A stretch of DNA of 64,000 nt, taken from contig JAGVSM010004967.1 in assembly GCA_022494885.1 (NCBI GenBank), positions 372,001 through 436,000 of the forward strand. Reading direction: 5' to 3'. The translations under genes and the position numbers were made by a program. Under the pieces are notes generated by a model. That model saw nothing but the letters and a program-made list of their open reading frames with translations. It did not search any database and was not told where the DNA came from. The stretch comes from Micrasema longulum (lineage: Eukaryota; Arthropoda; Insecta; Trichoptera; Brachycentridae). Below are positions 57,201 to 64,000 of this stretch, piece after piece. Each line of letters starts with the position of its first letter. The stretch's first letter is position 1.

Positions 57201-60200
57201 TATGACTTAATGCATTTTCATGTCAAGTCACTTAATTAAGTCACTTTGTGTGACTTGTTTTATTTTTTTTTTAAATATTATAATGTATTGCTTAAATAAG
57301 TATTTTAAATGTGGAGTTATTAATAAATCAATAAAAACAAAGAAATAAGAATTTTAGTAAAACAATTTCATTGATAAAAAAAATATAGTTTTACTTGAAT
57401 ATTACATTATTCATTTTCATTGTTTTTCATCCGATTCCGTATTGTTTTCAGGAATATCAGTATACTTGACGGAAGGGATGCTAGCTTTGAAAATCGTGTG
57501 GAATATTTTTTTCACATTCACTGAATGGATTTATACTCTATTGCCCTACCACGGAAAATAATTCTGCCTGTAGTGTAGATAGGACTGTGCATTTTTGCAG
57601 ATTGTAGGGCATTTGCTGAACAACCTAATCATTAAGTCTAAACAGCAAAATGACTTCGCAGAATGCCCACGATGTTATGTTTTATGTTGTTGTATAGATT
57701 TTCTCGATTGCTATTTGGTTGTTGTATAGTTTCCGAAATGTTTAGCAAGGCAGTGTGAATATTGGATTACATTAAATTGTATAAGGAAATGACGATAATG
57801 CTGATGAATGGATGCCCCATTCGGGATACATATCCCCCTTCCCCTAAATTCATTCCATGTCTTGTCAGTCTTATCCCCAGAAGAAGTTTTTCACTTGTCC
57901 TTGTATTTTTTTAAATTATATACATTTTTAAACTCAAATATTCTTGCATTTTTTTCCACAAATCATATTGTAAGATGGGTTGCCTTAACTAATAAAAAAA
58001 TATAAAATTATGACAATAAGAAAATGTATTCAATAAGACTCACTTTGCCGTAATGGCAAGAAGTGCTGATACCACATCATCATCCTCATCCTCATTTTTA
58101 AACCAAATCCAACGTAGTTCGATCATCTGTTACACGAAGGCAAGGTGATCAGTCTTACAGTAGTCCGGGGTTTCGGTTCTATTTTACAAACAGAACTGTA
58201 TTCTTCATCCACCTGGACACATAATGAATGTGTTTATGAATGTAAAAATCTGGATCATTTTTTTAGGTATTACTCAGAATCCTATGAAAATTGACTTCAA
58301 CTTAAAGCTTACTCTGACGTGCGATGCAGCGTGGGTCAAATATCCATCCTTCTTGGACATGATGAATGTGGCCCGTTCCTTCGCTATCAGAATAGAACCA
58401 GAATGTTTACCACCCGGTGCACATTTCACTAGGTATTTATATGTTAAGATATTTATATTGTTTTTCAGTGATAAAGTTAAGATAAGTAAATCAACCAAGA
58501 TAAAATGACGAACTAAAACATTTTATTATTTTATTTGTATCTTGTGATAAAATCAGTGCATGAAAAATATAGGCTTTAAAAAGTGTTTTAATTATAGCAA
58601 GTCAAATACAGAAATCTCCACTTTTTGCAGAAATTGAGATACACATTACAGGCATTAAATTGAGATACAGATACACAAACATTTATGTTACAAAATAATG
58701 AAATGATTGCGCATAATATGTAGTGATTAATTTTAATATAAACTATATAATTTTAATTTAAAGTTAATATAATGTCAGCTATATGTATGTAGTCAGCACG
58801 TTTGCCTACTAAGCAAGAGGTCTCTTGTTCAATTCCTGACATGGTTGACATGAAATATTTATTTATAAAGATGTTTTACATTGTAATATTTCATAGTCCC
58901 AGGACTGGCATCTGAAGTGTAAGACTAATCGTACCTTTATGTAATTAAAACTATTAAGATACGCTGCGGTTAGTGTACCAATGCAGTGCCCTATGCACCT
59001 TTAGATGTGAAAAGGGAATAAATAAAAAAATCAGAATTTTATTTTAAAAGCCTAATTCTAATGTAAGCAGATGCATTAAACATTTGTTTATCTAGGATGT
59101 TTTTTTCTCCATAGCGTGTTTACACAAAATACTAATAAATTGCTGGAAAATCCGGTGATATACTAGGTGGATTAAAAAGTTTGGAATAATTTTAAGAGAT
59201 GGCGTTAGTATGTACTAATGTGAATCAATCATAAAAAGCTTCATCCTTCATTAAACGTCTGTCAAAATTTCAGGCATTTTTGTTTACGCATATACAAGTT
59301 ACAGCAGTGACAAGCAATCAACCTCTGTGAATTTTATAACGGAAAAATCTAAATTGCATGTTCTTATCAAACATTATTTACGCAAGAAAACGATAACCGA
59401 GACCAAAGTCACGCTAGATGAGTATTATCCGGACTCTGCACCGTCGATGAAGATGATTCAAAAGTAGTTTTCTGACTTTTGTTGTGAAGCACCGATGACG
59501 CTGAATGATATATTGAACGAAAAAAACCATGATATATTGAACGATTCCAAAGTGAAATTGATGCAGCTATTTGAGACCACAAAGATGTCGTATGGCAGTG
59601 TGTTCAATATCATTCATGACATTTTGGGTATGAACGAGCTCTGCGCCCGATGGGTGCTGCGTTTGCTAATAGTAGACCAAAAACGTGCTACGACTTCCCA
59701 GCAGTATATTGCAATGTTAATGCAAAACCAACGGAGTTTTGCACCAATTCATAAGCATGGATACATTTCTACACACCACAGTCCATGCAATAGTCAAAAC
59801 AATGGGTTTCTCTGGGTGAATGTGCTCCGAAGCGTCCAAAAACGCAACAATGGGCGGGAAAGGTTATGGCCTCCGTATTTTGGGATGCGCATGGAGTAAT
59901 ATTCATTAACTATCTTGAAAAAGGTAAATCCATAACTGGCGCATATTCATAATTATTGGATCGTTTGAAAATTAAAATTGCAGAAAAGGAGCCGCATTCG
60001 CAGAAGAAAAAAATTCTCTATCATCACGGCAATGCGCCTGCTCATTCATCGTTAGTTGTGCAAGTATAATTGTACGAAATCAGGTTTGAACAAATTTCTC
60101 AGCCACCGTATTCGCCAGACTCGGCCCCCAGTGACTTCCACCTGTTTCTAAACCTGGAGAGATGGCTCACCGGTAAGCGATTTTACTCAAATGAGGAACT

Positions 60201-63200
60201 CATAGCTGCAACTGAGGCCTATTTTGGAGAGCTTCTGAAAGACTACTTTTTGGACGGGATAAAAAAGTTATAAAATCGTTAGACATCGACTTAAAAGAAA
60301 TGTATGTAGAAAAATGAAACTGAATTTGGCAAAAAACTTTTTGATCCACATATGTAGTATATAACTCAAAATGCCTAAAAAACTGGTATATCATATTTAA
60401 CCATCTTTCAACTGATCATAATAGTTATCAAAATATGCACATTTGCTTAGTAATAAGTTATTATTTTCAGTATCAAGGCATACGATGTGAAGTGTGTTGC
60501 CAAGGGCCCTGTTTTCCAAATTCCTATCACCGTGATCCAGCCCCAAGCTTTGTGCAGCGATGCTCCGGGAGCTCCCGGCTGCTCCGTGTCTAACTGCCTA
60601 TTCAAGCCGGGAACCATCAAGCGCCATTTTCTCATTGTCCCCGAGGACGCCACGTGGGCTGTGCTTAAGTTGAGCTGCGCAGACAAAGACAAGAGTGGCC
60701 GATTCCTCATCCACTGTATGCAATCCCGTCCCCGTCAGAGCTGCAAGACTAATGAATACCAGAAAATGGTCAGCATCACCTCGCAGACAGACACAGTGCT
60801 TCCTTTTCATGTTAAGGTAAACTTACCCTCGCTTATCCTAATTTAAAATTGATTGGTAAATTCAATCGGAATGTTTGCATCTTCCTCAACTCATAAAAAA
60901 TCATAACAATGAAGATTCTGCAAATAGAAAGGAATAAAATTAGCAATATAATTTAGTGCAAAGCTTTGGTAAGATTGAAAGTATTCATCATGTCTGCTCC
61001 CTAGTTGGAGCATATGGTGTCCACAAAGAGCCTCCATGCAGATCTATCGGCTGCCAGCTCCTTTGTTGCGTGTCAGCGTCAGCTGCGTCCTTCCAAGTCA
61101 GGTTCACGTCCCGTAGTTCTGACATAACTGCCGACGAACAGTTAGCAGCGGACGTCCAGGGCGTCGTGAACCTGATGCCTTGTAAAGTTGGCAAGCGTGG
61201 TCAAGGCTCTCAGGAGGCATATGCAGTTTATGGCCCAGCCAACCATATCGCCTCCGCTTGATGACAATTGTCATTGGAGTTTGCTGCATCCATTCTCTTA
61301 TTACTTCATTCCTTATAAAGTCAAATCACCGCACACCAGAGATTCTTCTATTCTCAAAACTCGGTGTTTTGCTATTTTGGGCTCTAGTGAGGTGCCACGA
61401 TTCGCATCCGTAGAGGAGAATAGGTGTTATGCAGGCGTTATATTAGCGGCATTTGTTTTTCACCGAGTAAATATCTGATTTCCAGACAGTCTTCATACCG
61501 TTGAATGAACATACTGTTGTTGTGGCGCCTGCTACTCCTAGCCGAAATTGAAAATATTCAGTTTAGATTATTTTTACCAGTCTTGTTCCAAAACCGGTCG
61601 GCAAATTAATTTAAATTTAACGATTACATCGTCAATTTATTTCAATATAAATTATTTTAAATTGTTAAATTGACATATCAACTAAAACTAAAATTTATAT
61701 TGAGATGAAATGTGTAACCAGGCTGGTTCTGTAAATGCTTAGACTAAAAACAAAAATACTTTTGTCGTCTTATAATAGTTTCTATATCTGCGGAGACTGA
61801 GCATAGATGAAACAGCTTCTAAGCTATTAAGTGAATGCAGCAAAAAATTAATGTAAGCATTATATACGCAGTCATCACACCAAAGTAAATTTAGGTGAAC
61901 ATGTAAAAAGGGAAGAAAATTATTTGAATTTATCATAAAAAACTAGCAGTTCACAACGGAGTTCTAGTTCCAACTCTAATGTATGGGAGCGAAGTATGGA
62001 ATTGGAAAAATGATGATGAAAGTCGGTTGAATGCTGTCGAAATGCGATCCCTCAGGCGAATGTGTGGTAAAGCGATGTATGATAGGTGCACAAATGTCGA
62101 GATCCGTGAAGTGTGTAAGGCTGAGACATGCATTATTGACAGAATCAAGAAAGGGGTGCTGCGTTGGTTTGGACATGTAGAGCGAATGGACAGCGAAAGA
62201 ACGACTAAAAGGATCTACGATGCAAATGTTGATGGATGCAGAAAGCGAGGAAGACCGAGAAAGACATGGCACGATCAAGTCCATCAAATACTTGAAGATG
62301 GACAAGTCAAAAGTTGGGGTAATCGGCGTGCGTGCATGAGAAGATGTATGAATGTAGAGGAAGCGAGGTCTGTATGCCAAGATAGAGTGTTATGGCGTTC
62401 TATCCTCTCTGCCTACCGAAACGGCGTGATGGTTTGTATGTTTATCATAAAAAAATATTCCAGGGTGGCATTGTGCTGGAAATAGCTGTAGCCAAGTTTT
62501 GGGCCAACATTGGCGAACTGTTCCTGAACTACAGCTTGGAGTTCCATGGAATCCGTCCCGACAGCAGTCCCTTGGTGGTCCACGGAGCTGAGGGTCTTCA
62601 CTGCATCAATCTGCGCTTCCTCTGCCAGGAGGAGTGCCAGCCGCAAGCTACACTGAAGAACACTGTTCAAGTCATAAGGTAGAGCAATTGAGATTAGTTT
62701 TTAAAGAAATTGCTAATTCCATACTAAAGATCTAATGTCATAGACTAAAAAATATCTTTAAATAAAATGATATTACTCGGCCATAAATCATTTGGCCAAT
62801 TAGCCTAATTGACGCTGTACCTTTTTTATCTTTTTTTAGTTTAGTACATACATACATAGTTCTTTTAGTTTAAAATTAGCATTGAAATAAGCAATGTTTT
62901 AACTATTTTACCATTCCTAAAGTTGTCTTCTAGCGAAAATTTTAAATAGCAATATTTTATTTATTTTATTGGGGTTTTTACAGCAATTACATAAAAAAAT
63001 AAGTAGAACTATATTAACAATACTAGAGCCAATTAAAAAATCACCATCTAATAATACATAATATATAAGAAAAGAGTTAACGTAATTGTATGTGTGTGAC
63101 ATTTGTATTCATGTGTGTGTATGTGAATGTTTGTATGTGTAAATGAATGAGGGAAGGTGCGTGTGTGGTATAAAAAATAATAATTTTAAACTTGTTTTTA

Positions 63201-63801
63201 TATTGAAAAGGGTACAGGAAAGAGCTTGGTAAGAAGAAAAAAAAAATAGTATACCTACATTCAAAACCTTTTTGAAAATATTTTAGTCAAGTAATATTAT
63301 AATAGTATTTTTAATAAGTATGGTAAATTTCAACACCTTTTTTCTGAAAAAAAATATTTTATTTTAAAATTTAATTAATACACATTGAATTAATAATGTG
63401 CAACGAGTCCCATATAATACGGTATAAACTGATGAGTTTTATTAAACGCATTTGTTGGATTCAAATTATAAATATTGTTGTTATTTTAGGCCAGCTGAGT
63501 CCAAACTCGTACCACTCACAGAAAGAGATGTGATACCTCCGGGGAAACAAATATATGAAATAAATAATACTTACAACTTTCACATAGCCAAAGCTACTGA
63601 GGTAAGATGAATTGAATATCAAAATAATTTTATTAAATATCTTTAACAGTTTTTCAAATTTCTCGATTTTCCTTTCAGATAACTCCAAATGTGTCTCTTC
63701 TTAGTGATATGCTTTACGAATCTGAATTTGAATCCCAACTATGGATGTTATTTGACAGTAATAAGCAGCACATTTCTTCTGGCGATGCCTATCCTTCTAA
63801 G
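45257..63801 (+). CDS. TPP2: Tripeptidyl-peptidase II, N-terminal 893 residues (3' truncated by window)
   Basis: TPP2 is a giant cytosolic serine exopeptidase of the subtilisin clan that removes tripeptides downstream of the proteasome. Fourteen exons join in frame: 45257-45421, 45530-45658, 45764-45950, 48156-48300, 49452-49615, 51273-51516, 52320-52450, 53742-53975, 56344-56661, 58267-58432, 60471-60816, 62464-62678, 63490-63601, 63679-63801; the gene runs past the edge. Catalytic residues are D44 ('[10 protein letters not shown]'), H266 ('[11 protein letters not shown]'), oxyanion N368 ('SAGNHGP') and S456 ('[12 protein letters not shown]'). The long D-to-H insertion typical of TPP2 is present. 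The start chosen is ATG 45257 (A at -3, G at +4), giving the family's usual N-terminus '...[10 protein letters not shown]'. In-frame ATGs at 45200 and 45032 exist, but 45032 lies inside NDUFA1's coding exon on the other strand. Introns are packed with transposons, while exons are clean with no stop or frameshift. About 350 C-terminal residues are outside. Confidence 0.96.
46373..46935 (-). mobile_element. Jockey-type LINE remnant in TPP2 intron 3
   Basis: The minus strand reads '[20 protein letters not shown]', '[20 protein letters not shown]', '[20 protein letters not shown]', '[13 protein letters not shown]', '[20 protein letters not shown]', then '[20 protein letters not shown]', '[13 protein letters not shown]'. 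This is the linker between endonuclease and reverse transcriptase and the start of RT (the 'GPD' motif). A 145-codon frame is still open, so it is relatively young. Confidence 0.8.
47315..47640. repeat. Family F repeat (mostly inverted) in TPP2 intron 3
   Basis: 'gttttcaggcgttgcctagt', 'ttcacaaaagtcaacagatg', 'aatgacaggtcataagtcct' and 'ctctctctgttgcaacaaat' are the family blocks in reverse order. The first 25 bases carry a direct-orientation piece ('gaccctaggcagttattt'). Confidence 0.7.
49290..49372 (-). repeat. Family F fragment in TPP2 intron 4
   Basis: 'gtaagccatgtaaatgtcta' and 'gacttctgtattacttcttc' followed by 'tctccatctctgtaat'. It ends about 80 bases before TPP2 exon 5. Confidence 0.5.
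49985..50100 (-). mobile_element. tRNA-derived SINE, family C, in TPP2 intron 5
   Basis: 'gtgggatttgaaccacggac' (complemented B box), 'gacactagccacagaaccac' and 'aacccgatttt' mirror the copy at 21368-21475. Confidence 0.65.
50378..51010 (+). mobile_element. mariner transposase C-terminal half, inactive
   Basis: Frames read '[20 protein letters not shown]', then '[20 protein letters not shown]' (second catalytic Asp in HDNARPH), '[20 protein letters not shown]' (third Asp in APSDY), '[14 protein letters not shown]', stop, then 'DGIRMLPK'. Indels and stops break the frame and no termini are recognised. It lies in TPP2 intron 5 and is a different lineage from the copies at 32443 and 59163. Confidence 0.8.
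51623..51678. repeat. Perfect 19-base-pair hairpin in TPP2 intron 6
   Basis: 'gctaaaggaatccaatatt' (51623-51641) is followed after 18 bases by its exact inverse (51660-51678). Whether this is an expressed stem-loop or a transposon remnant cannot be told. Confidence 0.75.
52202..52222. repeat. (TA)n microsatellite in TPP2 intron 6
   Basis: Nine to ten uninterrupted TA units about 100 bases upstream of exon 7. Confidence 0.8.
52990..53160 (-). repeat. Diverged family F repeat in TPP2 intron 7
   Basis: 'gacagaatggtgaatgttgt', 'ggtaaaatgccctataaatg', 'cctagaattccacaataatc' and 'catctctgttaagat' are family F landmarks in reverse order. Confidence 0.5.
53232..53712 (+). mobile_element. SINE family A split by repeat R4, adjoining TPP2 exon 8
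   Basis: Head at 53232-53350 ('ttttggtgtactattttagt', B box 'ctgggttcgattcccaac'). Body and tail at 53600-53712 ('agttcctggactggatctga', 'atgcaccatcgggtgcagat', 'ggaaatgatgctga'). In between, 53490-53595 is repeat R4, presumably inserted. The SINE tail ends ~25 bases before the exon 8 acceptor. Confidence 0.7.
54729..55909 (+). mobile_element. Tigger/pogo DNA transposon in TPP2 intron 8
   Basis: The ends 'cagtcgaactcggttataac' and, inverted, 'cagtcgaacttggttattta' are flanked by TA duplications (54727-28, 55910-11); 1181 bp in all. The N-terminal transposase region starts at ~55331: '[20 protein letters not shown]', '[20 protein letters not shown]', 'VSTLLKN' (helix-turn-helix), then stops and '[20 protein letters not shown]', '[12 protein letters not shown]' (CENP-B-type DNA-binding segment). 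The DDE domain is deleted, so it is non-autonomous and dead. Confidence 0.85.
56998..57673. mobile_element. Inverted-repeat element (MITE-like) in TPP2 intron 9
   Basis: 'atcatgggcattctgcgaa' (56998-57016) and the inverse of 'ttcgcagaatgcccacgat' (57655-57673) match at 18 of 19 positions. The 640 bases between are non-coding. No clear target duplication, so the superfamily is open. Confidence 0.5.
58074..58225 (-). mobile_element. SINE family A fragment plus a shared repeat
   Basis: 'catcatcatcctcatcctca' (tail complement), 'cgaaggcaaggtgatcagtc' then 'gttctattttacaaacagaa', the piece shared with 20235-20345. It lies directly upstream of TPP2 exon 10 (58267). Confidence 0.5.
58788..59022 (+). 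mobile_element. tRNA-derived SINE, family A, in TPP2 intron 10
   Basis: 'agtcagcacgtttgcctact', 'gcaagaggtctcttgttcaa' (B box region), 'catagtcccaggactggcat', 'caatgcagtgccctatgcac'. The first ~15 bases of the head are missing. Confidence 0.8.
59163..60357 (+). mobile_element. mariner transposon, nearly full length but inactive
   Basis: Inverted ends 'ctaggtggattaaaaagttt' and (right, inverted) 'ctacatatgtggatcaaaaa' are flanked by TA (59161-62, 60358-59). The transposase is in pieces: '[20 protein letters not shown]' (DNA-binding part), '[12 protein letters not shown]', '[10 protein letters not shown]' (second catalytic motif, His-Gly-Asn where D is expected), '[20 protein letters not shown]' (third), '[19 protein letters not shown]'. 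Several frameshifts and stops. It lies in TPP2 intron 10. Confidence 0.85.
60990..61555 (-). mobile_element. LINE 3' remnant in TPP2 intron 11
   Basis: On the minus strand: '[11 protein letters not shown]', '[16 protein letters not shown]', '[20 protein letters not shown]', '[16 protein letters not shown]', '[20 protein letters not shown]'. It is the same family as 26396-27095, sharing the 'catatggtgtccacaaaga' boundary. Frameshifts present. Confidence 0.75.
61944..62449 (+). mobile_element. RTE-like LINE 3' remnant abutting TPP2 exon 12
   Basis: Open frame: '[20 protein letters not shown]', '[20 protein letters not shown]', '[20 protein letters not shown]', '[20 protein letters not shown]', '[20 protein letters not shown]', 'SILSAYRNG'. 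About 160 codons without a stop, so it is a fairly recent copy. It is in the same orientation as TPP2, with its last conserved codon ~38 bases before the exon 12 acceptor (62464). Confidence 0.85.
62679..63489 (+). other. TPP2 intron 12, no embedded element recognised
   Basis: AT-rich. It carries a short 'gtgtgtgtatgtgaatgttt' TG-rich microsatellite near 63110 and nothing coding. Confidence 0.5.
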
Positions 63802-64000
63802 GTAAATGAGCTTTTTATGTAAAGTAGTACATATATTGTCTATGTAAGTTCAAATATTGCAGAAGAACCACTTGTCAAAATGTTCAGGAGGGACAAAAAA
63901 ACCTTGCAATTTCGTAAAAAAAAGATATGAAATAAATTTAAATGCAGTTTATTCTGTGTTGTTATTTTATATTAGAAAATCTATTTTTACTATGCAAAGG

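Noticed and set aside
61979..62485. Fusion of the LINE ORF to TPP2 exon 12
   Set aside because: The LINE frame enters exon 12 out of phase with TPP2 and stops shortly after. Splicing at 62464 gives the conserved TPP2 sequence.
1..64000. CRISPR arrays, bacterial operons, rRNA genes or integrated viral genes
   Set aside because: No regularly spaced short direct repeats, no Shine-Dalgarno-linked gene clusters, no rRNA similarity and no recognisable viral structural or polymerase genes were seen on either strand.

Overview
The window is AT-rich eukaryotic DNA with spliced genes, GT-AG introns, AATAAA signals and a very heavy load of transposon debris. The insect-like NDUFA1, the TPP2 and tyrosyl-tRNA synthetase exons, and the mix of mariner, Tigger/pogo, RTE/Jockey-like LINEs and tRNA-derived SINEs point to an insect. 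Lepidoptera is my best guess, but that is inference. Nothing suggests bacterial DNA, a plasmid or CRISPR.

Layout. Positions 1-25.9 kb hold no gene I can support: a mosaic of LINE 3' ends, SINEs, MITEs, Tigger and hAT-like remnants, and a ~370 bp repeat family that occurs tandemly, inverted and alone. From 25,933 to 31,374 (+) is a seven-exon cytoplasmic tyrosyl-tRNA synthetase of 365 aa that stops where the C-terminal EMAPII-like domain is normally joined on. A mariner and LINE debris follow. MAD2L2/REV7 (35,702-35,112, -) is a single-exon HORMA gene. After a long AT-rich gap comes an intronless gamma-butyrobetaine dioxygenase-like gene (39,918-41,159, +). NDUFA1 (45,060-44,642, -), the MWFE subunit of complex I, is head-to-head with tripeptidyl-peptidase II (TPP2, from 45,257 +). 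TPP2 fills the rest of the window: 14 exons encode the first 893 residues, and the gene runs off the right edge.

The genes are housekeeping genes (translation, DNA repair/cell cycle, carnitine synthesis, respiration, peptide turnover) with no shared pathway. The points most worth a look are the compact NDUFA1/TPP2 bidirectional promoter with a CTCF-like and a CRE-like motif, the minimal tyrosyl-tRNA synthetase, two TPP2 splice acceptors that abut a SINE and a LINE, and the ~370 bp repeat family.

All gene models come from reading exons and splice sites by eye. Repeat boundaries are approximate unless a target-site duplication is stated. No database search was possible.
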